A stretch of DNA of 13,347 bases from Sabulitectum sp964604135 (GCA_964604135.1 CAZRXU010000073.1:1-13347); one strand, 5' to 3'; positions 1-7,208 are shown, counted from the stretch's first letter. Program-made: numbers and translations. The notes: generated by a model not told the origin, from the letters alone.

Positions 1-977
1 ACAGCGGGCTTTTCTGTGAGGTAACCGGAACCGACTGGCACACAGTAAACCTTACCGCAACTATTCTGGCTTGTAATCTGGAAGACAGAGGGGCGGTAAT
101 TAGCCCTGTAGAGATCAGATATCCCGGTGGAAAAACCACTGTTACGCCGGTGATCTACAGTGACACTCTTACTGCGGAGTTCGATGAGATAGGCGAAATT
201 CTTGGAGAAGATGCCGGCGAACTTGACATCAGAGCTCTGCTTTCGAAAATGGACTATTCAGATATAGATGTGGGAGAGAACTCGGTAACAGCAGTGATGC
301 CGCCATACAGACGCGACGGAATACACCCCAGAGATCTGATGGAAGACATAGTAATTGCAATCGGTCTGAACAATATCAAGCCTGTTCTTCCTTCAGATTA
401 CACTGTTGGTTCCGCAGCACCTGTCGAGATCCTTGCCCGTTCAGTGAAGGCTCTTCTTGTAGGAGCAGGGTGTGAAGAGGTGATGAGACCTGTTCTCACC
501 AGTTTCGAAAAGATTTCCACGCTTACACGAACGCCGGAACCACCAGTGAAGATAAGCAATCCCATGACTGCGGAATACGGTGTTGTATCCAACACGCTGC
601 TTCCTGCTCTGCTTGAGGTTGAGGCCTCCAGCGGGCATGCGGCGTTTCCCCACCGTCTGTTCACTGTGGGAGAAGTTCTGCGAAGAACAGGTGGCAGTTT
701 CTGCACCACAGAGGTCAACCTTGCGGTAACTGCAGGAGACAGCGATTTTGGTTCTGTCCACTCAATACTGGGAATTATCTGCCATTTGAGGGGATTGAAC
801 CTGTCACTCAGTCCGGTGGATGACACCAGGTTTATTCCGGGAAGAAGTGCCTGCATTCTTATCAACGGGGAAGAAAAAGGTATTCTGGGTGAGTTTCATC
901 CAGGTGTTCTTGAGGCGTGGGGAATAACCGTACCTGTTGCCGGATTTGAGCTGCCTCTTGAAAGCCTGAAGGTGTAA
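1..977 (+). CDS. pheT: Phenylalanyl-tRNA synthetase beta subunit, archaeal/spirochaete-type (5' end missing)
   Basis: The reading frame is open from base 3 and ends at TAA 975-977, giving about 324 residues of the C-terminal part. The enzyme charges tRNA-Phe as an alpha2-beta2 complex with PheS in the cytoplasm. A block near bases 300-400 carries PPYRRDGIHPRDLMEDI followed by IGLNNIKP, the B5-domain signature of PheT. A second block near 558-680 carries NPMTAEYGVV, then LLPALLEVEAS, then FTVGEVL, the inactive catalytic-like fold of the beta chain. The protein stops right after the G-E-F-H-P and FELPLESL segments, where the longer bacterial form continues into the C-terminal ferredoxin-fold anticodon-binding domain. 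This makes it the short archaeal/eukaryotic-like form that is also known in spirochaetes. GTG at 150 is not the start, because in-frame PheT-like sequence continues upstream. uvrB follows after 2 bases. Confidence 0.9.
   Translation, partial: SGLFCEVTGTDWHTVNLTATILACNLEDRGAVISPVEIRYPGGKTTVTPVIYSDTLTAEFDEIGEILGEDAGELDIRALLSKMDYSDIDVGENSVTAVMPPYRRDGIHPRDLMEDIVIAIGLNNIKPVLPSDYTVGSAAPVEILARSVKALLVGAGCEEVMRPVLTSFEKISTLTRTPEPPVKISNPMTAEYGVVSNTLLPALLEVEASSGHAAFPHRLFTVGEVLRRTGGSFCTTEVNLAVTAGDSDFGSVHSILGIICHLRGLNLSLSPVDDTRFIPGRSACILINGEEKGILGEFHPGVLEAWGITVPVAGFELPLESLKV
969..974 (+). promoter_or_regulatory. Shine-Dalgarno site deciding the CTG start of uvrB
   Basis: AAGGTG lies inside the last codons of pheT, 5 bases before CTG at 980. 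No ATG, GTG or TTG occurs in the uvrB frame between the upstream stop (959-961) and ATG 1070, yet UvrB-like sequence fills that interval. This site therefore supports initiation at CTG 980. Confidence 0.6.
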
Positions 978-979
978 AC

Positions 980-2953
980 CTGTCCCGCTTTTCTCTTAAG
1001 GCACCGTACAGCCCTGCAGGACACCAGCCAGAGGCTATCAGAGATCTTGTTGACGGGCTGAACAGCAACATGCAGTGGCAGACACTTCTGGGTGTTACAG
1101 GTTCCGGGAAAACATTCACAATGGCGAATGTTATAGAGAGAATCAATCTGCCCACTCTTGTTATCTGCCACAACAAAACCCTTGCTGCCCAGTTGTTTGG
1201 TGAATTGTCCGGGTTTTTTCCGAACAACGCCGTGGAATACTTTGTAAGCTACTACGACTACTATCAGCCGGAAGCGTACATTCCTGCCAGGGATATGTTT
1301 ATAGAAAAAGATGCCAGTCTCAATGAAGAGCTGGACAGGCTCCGTTTAAGGACAACTGCGAGCCTTCTCAGCCGGGACGATGTAATAGTTGTTGCCTCTG
1401 TGAGTTGCCTGTACGGTCTCGGGTCTCCTAAAGATTTTTTAGACACAGGTTTTCAGATATCAGCAGGCTCCGGTGTTTCCAGAGATCTTCTGCTAATGAA
1501 ACTTGTTGGAATGCAGTACCGTCGAAATGATACTGTTCTTGCAAGGGGATTCTTTCGTGTCAGAGGTGATGTTGTCGACCTTGTTCCCTCTTATGCGAGT
1601 GCCGGTATAAGAATAGAGTTTTTCGGAGACATCGTAGACAGTATCAGGCAGATGGATCACCTTACAGGCAATGTGATGAACACCATTGAAAGAACAACAA
1701 TATTTCCTGCAAGGCACTTTGTTACAGGTGAAGCAAAGCTCAATCTTGCAATGGGCAGAATCCGCCGGGAACTTGAAGAGAGGCTGCTGGAGCTGCGCGC
1801 TGCGGGAAAGATGCTTGAAGCTCACCGACTGGAGTCGCGAACAAACTTCGATCTTGAAATGATGGGAGAAACAGGCTACTGCTCGGGTATTGAAAACTAC
1901 AGCAGGCTCATAGGTAACAGAAAACAAGGTGAAAGACCGTCGTGCCTTCTCGATTACTTCCCTGATAACTATCTGGTATTTATCGATGAGAGCCACCGTA
2001 CTATCCCGCAGATAAGAGGCATGTACAAAGGTGACAGATCCAGAAAGCAGACCCTTGTCAACTACGGTTTCAGGCTGCCTTCAGCTCTTGACAACAGGCC
2101 TCTGTTTCTCGAGGAGTTTACACAGATAACCGGCAGGAAGATATGTATGTCGGCCACTCCGGCAGAGTACGAGCTTGAGAAATCAGAGAAGATCGTGGAA
2201 CAGATTGTAAGACCTACCGGCCTCATCGATCCGGTTATAGAAGTGAGGCCAGCGGAAGGTCAGGTTGATGACCTTGTCGAGCAGGTGAGGATTGCAACGG
2301 AACACTCCGGCCGAGTTCTGATCACCACGCTTACGAAGAAGATGGCTGAAGAACTAACCGATTATCTTCGGAAGCTCGATTTCAGAACAAGGTATATCCA
2401 CAGTGAGATAGATGCTCTGGAAAGGGTTTCCATTCTCAGGGAGCTGAGACTGGCGGAATTTGATGTTCTTGTTGGAGTTAACCTTCTTCGTGAGGGCCTG
2501 GATCTGCCGGAGGTAACTCTGGTAGCGGTGATGGATGCAGACAAGGAGGGTTTCCTCCGGTCAAAAACAAGCCTTGTTCAGACTGCGGGAAGAGCTGCCA
2601 GAAACAACATAGGAAAGGTCATATTCTACGCGGACAGAGTTACTGCTTCAATGAAATATGCTCTTGATGAAACAGCAAGACGCAGGGCGATTCAGCTGGA
2701 ATACAACATGGTGCACAGTATTACGCCAGCTACAATAGTAAAGACCCGGGAAGAAATTATACGGTCTACAGGTATTGCCGATATAATGGGGAAGAAGAAG
2801 ACGCAGGCGGCTGCCGGGCAGGCAGAGAACTGGGGCCCCGGCAGAATTGCCGAGGTTGAAAAAAAGATGATGGAAGCTGCGGAGAACCTTGAATTTGAGG
2901 AAGCCGCCAGATACCGTGACATCATGAAAAGACTGCTTGACCAGGTGAAATAG
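980..2953 (+). CDS. uvrB: UvrABC excision nuclease subunit B (likely CTG start)
   Basis: UvrB is the damage-verifying ATPase of nucleotide excision repair. It receives the lesion from UvrA and positions UvrC. From CTG 980 the product is 657 residues, the normal UvrB length. The N-terminus carries the adenine-contacting stretch APYSPAGHQPEAI (residues 8-20), then the P-loop GVTGSGKT (38-45). The beta-hairpin region begins at YYDYYQPEAY (91-100), the Walker B box DESH is at 336-339, motif VI is QTAGRAARN (534-542, usually QTIGRAARN), and a C-terminal UVR domain covers about 622-656. Starting at the first ATG (1070) would remove 30 conserved residues, including the adenine-binding part. The gene lies 2 bases after pheT and is probably cotranscribed with it. 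Family identity is certain; the unusual start codon is inferred from homology and the SD. Confidence 0.95.
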   Translation: MSRFSLKAPYSPAGHQPEAIRDLVDGLNSNMQWQTLLGVTGSGKTFTMANVIERINLPTLVICHNKTLAAQLFGELSGFFPNNAVEYFVSYYDYYQPEAYIPARDMFIEKDASLNEELDRLRLRTTASLLSRDDVIVVASVSCLYGLGSPKDFLDTGFQISAGSGVSRDLLLMKLVGMQYRRNDTVLARGFFRVRGDVVDLVPSYASAGIRIEFFGDIVDSIRQMDHLTGNVMNTIERTTIFPARHFVTGEAKLNLAMGRIRRELEERLLELRAAGKMLEAHRLESRTNFDLEMMGETGYCSGIENYSRLIGNRKQGERPSCLLDYFPDNYLVFIDESHRTIPQIRGMYKGDRSRKQTLVNYGFRLPSALDNRPLFLEEFTQITGRKICMSATPAEYELEKSEKIVEQIVRPTGLIDPVIEVRPAEGQVDDLVEQVRIATEHSGRVLITTLTKKMAEELTDYLRKLDFRTRYIHSEIDALERVSILRELRLAEFDVLVGVNLLREGLDLPEVTLVAVMDADKEGFLRSKTSLVQTAGRAARNNIGKVIFYADRVTASMKYALDETARRRAIQLEYNMVHSITPATIVKTREEIIRSTGIADIMGKKKTQAAAGQAENWGPGRIAEVEKKMMEAAENLEFEEAARYRDIMKRLLDQVK

Positions 2954-2967
2954 TGCCATTCCCGGGC

Positions 2968-3010
2968 TTGACATGGTTGGAAATATGAAGAATGTTTTGC
3001 CTGTGATACT
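2968..3010 (+). promoter_or_regulatory. Possible promoter for the secreted-protein gene
   Basis: A perfect TTGACA -35 hexamer sits at 2968-2973. With a 17-base spacer the -10 would be AATGTT (2991-2996), a weak match. Alternatively, TGTGATACT (3002-3010) looks like an extended -10 box (TGn + GATACT) acting without a -35. The two readings cannot be separated by eye. Either would give a short leader before the ATG at 3059. Confidence 0.35.
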
Positions 3011-3058
3011 GAGAGTTGAAGGGGTTCGTGCTACTTAAACGAAGAAGAAAGGAGAGTC

Positions 3059-3670
3059 ATGAAGAAGGTAATAGCAATTCTTGTTGTGCTTTCAATTACA
3101 GCTTTTGCGGGGCAGGTTGAGATCAATGCGAGTCCAATCCCCCAGGAAGATGCTGATTGGCTTCAGTATGATGACGGAACAGCTAAGTGGGTGATAGCTT
3201 CCAAATACATGGGAGTATGGTTCGATATTCAGAACTTTGTTCCAGGGGAAACTACTGCTCAGGTACTGCAGACACAGGTCTGGTTCTATCACCATCCAAG
3301 TCTGCCATGGGATACATCCGATGTTTATATCGAGTTGTGGAGCGGCGACAGCACAGCTCCAACAAGTCAGCTTGATCAGACTCAGGTAACAGCGACTCAC
3401 TATGCTCCATCTTTCGTGACATACACCACACCTATTAGCTGTGGGCAGACATTCTGGGCTATAACCAATGCAGCGTTTAGCTCAACATATTGGCCTTCTA
3501 GTCTTACGGATGAAACTCTCGCTGATCCTCAGCACAGTTTATACAGCCAGGATTTAATCGTCTGGGAACCTATGACACACGGCGATTTGTTTATACGCGT
3601 TCAGGCTAATATTCCTGACCCGGGAGCTCTTGGAGGCGCCACATGGGGTTCGCTCAAGGCTGCATTCTAG
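3059..3670 (+). CDS. Secreted protein of unknown function with W-G-S-L-K-A-A-F tail
   Basis: The product has 203 residues and starts at ATG 3059 behind a clear AAAGGAGAG ribosome site. The first about 18 residues are a classic Sec signal peptide: MKK, a hydrophobic stretch, and a likely cut after ITAFA. There is no lipobox. The mature part is rich in W, Y, T, S and D with alternating hydrophobic residues (for example DVYIELWSGD and GDLFIRVQA), which suggests a beta-sandwich exported protein. It has only one cysteine after the signal peptide and no catalytic motif that I recognise. The extreme C-terminus, GGATWGSLKAAF, follows a Pro/Gly-rich linker and looks like a separate short module, possibly a sorting or anchoring tag. 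The gene stands alone, between its own promoter-like region and a strong terminator. Function is unknown. Confidence 0.85.
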   Translation: MKKVIAILVVLSITAFAGQVEINASPIPQEDADWLQYDDGTAKWVIASKYMGVWFDIQNFVPGETTAQVLQTQVWFYHHPSLPWDTSDVYIELWSGDSTAPTSQLDQTQVTATHYAPSFVTYTTPISCGQTFWAITNAAFSSTYWPSSLTDETLADPQHSLYSQDLIVWEPMTHGDLFIRVQANIPDPGALGGATWGSLKAAF

Positions 3671-3697
3671 GTTAGTTTTTGAATTACAGCAAGTTGT

Positions 3698-3725
3698 AAG
3701 GCCAGTTCCTTCGGGAGCTGGCCTT
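3698..3725 (+). terminator. UUCG-capped hairpin terminator
   Basis: AAGGCCAGTTCC (3698-3709), loop TTCG (3710-3713) and GGAGCTGGCCTT (3714-3725) form a 12-bp stem with one G-U pair, closed by the very stable C(UUCG)G tetraloop. It starts 27 bases after the stop of the secreted-protein gene. The following T-tract is short and interrupted (TTTCTGCCTGTC), so termination may be partial or factor-assisted, but the stem itself is unmistakable. Confidence 0.8.
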
Positions 3726-3741
3726 TCTGCCTGTCTTCACA

Positions 3742-3766
3742 GAGGAGGTACATGGGGTTAGATTAA
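3742..3766 (+). other. Consensus SD followed by a 4-codon open frame
   Basis: GAGGAGGT (3742-3749) is an almost perfect SD. It is followed by ATG at 3752 and a frame of only Met-Gly-Leu-Asp before TAA 3764-3766. The spacing is short (3 bases after GGAGG). It could be the remnant of a lost gene start, a minimal upstream frame, or chance. No longer coding frame follows it before ispH. Confidence 0.3.
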
Positions 3767-3767
3767 G

Positions 3768-3806
3768 ACCGTTTCAAATAGTGTGAGGCATACCGTTTGT
3801 TAACGG
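3768..3806 (+). repeat. Short direct and inverted repeats ahead of ispH
   Basis: ACCGTTT occurs at 3768-3774 and again at 3792-3798, 24 bases apart. The second copy is the left arm of a small palindrome, CCGTT-TGTT-AACGG (3793-3806). Because they lie just upstream of the putative ispH promoter box, they are candidate operator half-sites. They are short enough to be coincidence. Confidence 0.25.
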
Positions 3807-3824
3807 AAGAGCAGGGGATTTTTG

Positions 3825-3832
3825 TATCTTTG
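3825..3832 (+). promoter_or_regulatory. Possible TAnnTTTG-type promoter box giving a leaderless ispH mRNA
   Basis: TATCTTTG matches the TAnnTTTG (-7) box known from Bacteroidetes sigma factors exactly. It ends 4 bases before the ispH ATG (3837), so transcription would begin at or next to the start codon. A TTTG that could serve as the -33 element is at 3796-3799, but the 25-base spacer is longer than usual. No properly spaced SD precedes ATG 3837, unlike the other genes here, which agrees with a leaderless transcript. Confidence 0.4.
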
Positions 3833-3836
3833 CACC

Positions 3837-5552
3837 ATGAGTGTGATAGTGGCAAAAACTGCAGGTTTCTGCTGGGGAGTGCGCAGGGCAGTAGACAGCG
3901 TTGTTACAGAGATAAAAAAGGGTGAAGGCCCTTTTCGCGTTTACGGGCCTCTGGTTCACAATCCTCAGGTAATAGAAGCACTTAAAGACAGAGGTGTAGG
4001 GCTGTCCAGCGAACCGTGGAATGAAAGAGGCGGTACGCTGTTTCTTAGAACCCACGGGGTTACCCTTGAGGAACGGGAGAGGCTGAACGAGCTTCCTCTT
4101 CAATTGAAAGACCTCACGTGTCCTCGTGTTGGAAGAGCCCTTGCTATTGCCGGAAAGATGTCTCGCAGTGGCTACGATGTAATCATTTATGGGGATCCGG
4201 GTCATCATGAGGTTAAGGCAATACTGTCTTCTGCCGGTTCTTCCGGAATGGTGGTTTCATCAGTGGAAGATGCACTGAAGCTTCCGGATCTGGGCAGACC
4301 TTTTCTGTTGTCTCAGACCACACAGAACTGCGAAGAATTCTCGGAAATACTTACCCTTCTGAAGAAGAGATGGCCCGGGATAGATTTTTCGAACACCATC
4401 TGCGATTCAACGGCCAGAAGGCAGACGGAACTCCGCGAGCTTTTAGGCAGGGTGGATGCAGTTGTGGTGGTTGGCGGAAGCAACAGTGCAAACACAAAGC
4501 GGTTGGCTGCAATTGCCGGAGAAACAGGCCTTCCTGTTTTTAGAATTGAAAGGCATGACGAACTGAACGCAGAGCTTTTGAAGCCCTATAAGAGGGTTCT
4601 TCTTTCTGCAGGAGCATCCACTCCCGGTTGGAGCATAAGAAAAGTCCGGGAGCGTCTGCTTGAGATACAGGGAGAATCGACAGGTGCCGGATGGATTCGA
4701 AATGTGTTTAGAAACCTGATTTTCAGTGGGATCCACATACCTTTCATCGCTCTTGTGATTGCCTTTGCTCAGGGTGAAACACTGGGGGGCACCGGGTGGG
4801 GAGCTGCCGGGCTTGCCGCTGGGCTTCTTCTGTGGTCTTTTACAAATTTCACTGCAGTTCTGGAGTGCAGACAGGTTACTATGACCAGCCAGAAGAGACA
4901 GGAGTTCATAGGGGCTCACGAACGAATCATGTTTGCACTGGCCGGGTTCAGTTTTCTGGGTTCAGCTGCTCTATCTGTTCATCTTGGAACGGCCTGGCTT
5001 TTGTGGACGGCAGTTGCCACTCTGTTTTGTTTTCTTTACGCACTTCCACTGCTTAGGAACAGCCAGTTTTTTGATCTTCTCCGCACAATACCAGGTTCCC
5101 GCGAGATAATGTTTACCCTGGCATGGAGCTTTCTTGTGTGTATATTGCCGGCAGTTTCTATTGCAGGGCTTGATTTCAGCTTGAGGCTTCTGATCTGGCC
5201 GGTTTCTCTGGCTTTTCTTTTTTTCAGTAGATCATTGTTTCTTGATCTGGTCGATCTTCAGAGTGACGCCCTGTTGGGAATGGATACGCTGCCGCTTCAT
5301 CTGGGGGCTGCCAGGTGCCGGAAAATTCTTCTCGCCAGTGCAACATCTGTGATTCTTGTTCAGCTTTTAGCTGTTTTGATGGGTAAATTTCCACCATGTG
5401 CTCTTAGTTTTATTGCAGCTCCGGTTATGCTTATACTGGCGTACATTCATCTGGAGAAGGAATCGTTTCCCTCTGAATTGTCTGTAAGGGTAATTTCAGA
5501 TGGAAGTTTGTTGATTGCAGGTCTTTTCCCTTACCTGTTGTGCAGTTTATAA
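3837..5552 (+). CDS. ispH: IspH (HMBPP reductase) fused to a UbiA-like prenyltransferase membrane domain
   Basis: From ATG 3837 the product has 571 residues. Residues 1 to about 280 are a complete IspH, the [4Fe-4S] enzyme that reduces HMBPP to IPP and DMAPP at the end of the MEP pathway. All three cluster cysteines are present: C12 in AGFCWGV, C95 in DLTCP and C190 in NTICDST. Also present are substrate-site residues H41 (VHNP), H73 (THGV), the GHHEV motif near 122-126, the SQTT threonines, S217/N219 (NSAN) and S261 (GASTPG). Residues about 285-571 contain eight or nine hydrophobic segments and the second Asp motif of UbiA enzymes, DLVDLQSDALLGMDTLPLHL (470-489). The first Asp motif is eroded to NFTAVLEC (337-344). 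IspH is normally about 280-320 residues and soluble, so this would be membrane-tethered. TTG 3822 is a less likely start because ATG 3837 gives the usual N-terminus. It is the first gene of the long operon. Confidence 0.9.
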   Translation: MSVIVAKTAGFCWGVRRAVDSVVTEIKKGEGPFRVYGPLVHNPQVIEALKDRGVGLSSEPWNERGGTLFLRTHGVTLEERERLNELPLQLKDLTCPRVGRALAIAGKMSRSGYDVIIYGDPGHHEVKAILSSAGSSGMVVSSVEDALKLPDLGRPFLLSQTTQNCEEFSEILTLLKKRWPGIDFSNTICDSTARRQTELRELLGRVDAVVVVGGSNSANTKRLAAIAGETGLPVFRIERHDELNAELLKPYKRVLLSAGASTPGWSIRKVRERLLEIQGESTGAGWIRNVFRNLIFSGIHIPFIALVIAFAQGETLGGTGWGAAGLAAGLLLWSFTNFTAVLECRQVTMTSQKRQEFIGAHERIMFALAGFSFLGSAALSVHLGTAWLLWTAVATLFCFLYALPLLRNSQFFDLLRTIPGSREIMFTLAWSFLVCILPAVSIAGLDFSLRLLIWPVSLAFLFFSRSLFLDLVDLQSDALLGMDTLPLHLGAARCRKILLASATSVILVQLLAVLMGKFPPCALSFIAAPVMLILAYIHLEKESFPSELSVRVISDGSLLIAGLFPYLLCSL

Positions 5553-5559
5553 GGAGTTT

Positions 5560-5874
5560 ATGAAGTATTATGCTTGTGCGATTGTTGTAGTGTTTCTTCT
5601 TCTGGGATGTGGCAGCACCACTACCGGTGAGGATTCAGATGTAACCCTATCTCTTCCACAGAACCCCTATCAGACAGTTACGGTTACAGGAAGTACTGTT
5701 AATCTAAGGCAGGGTCCCGGTACCCTGTATGCAGTTGTTGGGTCTGCCCATGCAGGAGATACACTGATGGTAACAGGTGAGGCTCCGGACTGGTACAGAG
5801 TTTACCTTCCCGAAAAGTCATTGTTCGCCTGGATATATGCCGGGCTGACTTCAGGTGCGGTGATGCCGCAGTAG
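5560..5874 (+). CDS. Small SH3b-domain lipoprotein
   Basis: The product has 104 residues and starts at ATG 5560, behind AAGGAG (5551-5556), which overlaps the ispH stop codon. The first 17 residues are a lipoprotein signal with lipobox LLGC (Cys17 lipidated), followed by a Gly/Ser/Thr-rich linker. Residues about 40-96 match a bacterial SH3 domain (SH3_3 type): VNLRQGPG, AGDTL, then DWYRV and AWIYAG. Such domains often bind peptidoglycan or serve as surface protein-protein modules. The product would be anchored in the cell envelope. It sits 7 bases after ispH-ubiA and 14 bases before purB, so it shares their transcript, but no link with isoprenoid or purine metabolism is evident. TTG 5515 as a start would overlap ispH and spoil the signal peptide. 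Confidence 0.85.
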   Translation: MKYYACAIVVVFLLLGCGSTTTGEDSDVTLSLPQNPYQTVTVTGSTVNLRQGPGTLYAVVGSAHAGDTLMVTGEAPDWYRVYLPEKSLFAWIYAGLTSGAVMPQ

Positions 5875-5888
5875 TATGAGGGGTTTCT

Positions 5889-7184
5889 ATGATTGAAAGA
5901 TATGCCATACCGGATATGACCGGAATATGGACCACAGAGGCAAGGTATTCCCGGTGGCTGAAGATTGAAATTCTGGCTGTGGAAGCCAGGTACGAAGCAG
6001 GTCTGGTTCCAGAGGAAGATTACAAGAAAATAAGAGACAATGCCGGCTTCAGCACAGAAAGAGTGAACCAGATAGAACAGGTAACCAGACACGATGTAAT
6101 TGCATTCCTTACTTCCGTTTCCGAATCGCTGGGTCCGGAAAGCCGGCACATTCATTACGGGATGACTTCCAGCGATATTCTAGATACCTGTATGGCGATG
6201 CAGATACGCGATTCCGGCAGTCTGATAATGCAGGCTCTGAAACAGTACGGCGAGGCACTGGCTGGTCTTGTCCGCAGAACAAGAGGTATTGTGTGCATGG
6301 GCAGAACACATGGAATGAATGCCGAGCCAACCACACTTGCTCTGAAGTTTGCAGGGCACTACTCTGAATACCTCCGGTGCGTCACAAGGCTTGAAGACGG
6401 GCTGAAATCTTCGTGCGTCGGCACGATCTCCGGCGCTGTTGGAACCTATGCCTATCTTGATCCTTCTGTGGAGGAATATGTGTGCGGCAAACTCGGTCTT
6501 GGCGTGGAGGAAGTACCAACTCAGGTTGTTGCCCGTGACAGACATGCCCAGTTTCTGTATGCGCTTTCTTCAATCGGCGGAGCTATGGAGAGGTTTGCCA
6601 CAGAGTGCAGGCATCTTCAGAGAACCGAGGTAGGAGAGGTTGAAGAGAGGTTTGGCAGGGGGCAGAAGGGGTCAAGTGCAATGCCCCACAAAAGGAACCC
6701 TATTGTTGGCGAGAGGTTGTGCGGGCTTGCCAGGCTTCTGCGAGGTTACCTTGTGGTTGGTCTTGAAAATACTCCCCTGTGGCACGAGAGAGATATAAGT
6801 CATTCTGCCGCCGAAAGGTTTGTTTTTCCCGATGCCTGTGGGGTAGCTCTTTACGGATTGCGCAAAGCAGCAGAACTTGCCTCTGGGTTGAAGATACTGG
6901 AAAATGCTGTGGTCGGAAATGTGGCTAAAGCCGGAGACAGGTATTTTTCCCAGTCGATAATGCTGGCACTGGTAAGGCATGGTCTTACAAGAGAGGACTC
7001 GTATACCCTTGTGCAGAAAATTGCCATGGATGCAATGAAGAGTGGAGAATCATTTGCAGATTCAGCCCTTTTAAACGCTGAGATCACAGGGGTTGTTCCC
7101 GGAGAAGAACTTGGTAATATCTGTACCATAGATAATCATCTGCGCAACGAGGAGTACATTCTGGGGCGTGTTGGTCTCAGCTGA
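5889..7184 (+). CDS. purB: Adenylosuccinate lyase
   Basis: PurB cleaves fumarate from SAICAR (to AICAR) and from adenylosuccinate (to AMP), so it acts twice in purine synthesis. The product has 431 residues, the usual Bacillus/Thermotoga-type length. Visible motifs are TRHDV with His68, HYGMTSSD (89-96), GRTHGM with catalytic His141, and the fumarase/aspartase superfamily signature GSSAMPHKRNP (261-271) whose mobile loop holds the catalytic serine. The start ATG follows GAGGGG with a 5-base gap. Downstream, the GAF-domain gene begins 24 bases later. No damage or unusual residue is seen, and assignment is firm. Confidence 0.97.
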   Translation: MIERYAIPDMTGIWTTEARYSRWLKIEILAVEARYEAGLVPEEDYKKIRDNAGFSTERVNQIEQVTRHDVIAFLTSVSESLGPESRHIHYGMTSSDILDTCMAMQIRDSGSLIMQALKQYGEALAGLVRRTRGIVCMGRTHGMNAEPTTLALKFAGHYSEYLRCVTRLEDGLKSSCVGTISGAVGTYAYLDPSVEEYVCGKLGLGVEEVPTQVVARDRHAQFLYALSSIGGAMERFATECRHLQRTEVGEVEERFGRGQKGSSAMPHKRNPIVGERLCGLARLLRGYLVVGLENTPLWHERDISHSAAERFVFPDACGVALYGLRKAAELASGLKILENAVVGNVAKAGDRYFSQSIMLALVRHGLTREDSYTLVQKIAMDAMKSGESFADSALLNAEITGVVPGEELGNICTIDNHLRNEEYILGRVGLS

Positions 7185-7208
7185 CCTTTTCGCAGAAAGG
7201 GGGCTGGT

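Noticed and set aside
398..865. Long minus-strand open frames across the window (also 1493-1996, 4443-4919, 11488-12087 and others)
   Set aside because: All lie opposite well-supported genes, show no recognisable domain, and are the expected reverse-strand shadows.
1070..2953. uvrB starting at ATG 1070
   Set aside because: It would drop the conserved N-terminus (APYSPAGHQPEAI) that is readable in the same frame just upstream, and the CTG at 980 has a suitable SD.
3822..3836. TTG 3822 as the ispH start
   Set aside because: It adds five residues not typical of IspH; ATG 3837 places the cluster Cys at position 12 and His at 41, as in well-studied IspH proteins. AGGGG at 3813-3817 leaves a small doubt.
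3671..3836. tRNA, riboswitch or small coding gene in the gap before ispH
   Set aside because: No cloverleaf, purine-type or other riboswitch core, or open frame longer than four codons with an SD was seen; only the hairpin, short repeats and promoter-like box.
7178..7206. Hairpin CAGC...CCTTTT/AAAGG...GCTG around the purB stop and the SD of the next gene
   Set aside because: The stem is short and interrupted. It could help couple translation of the two genes but is too weak to call a regulatory element or terminator.
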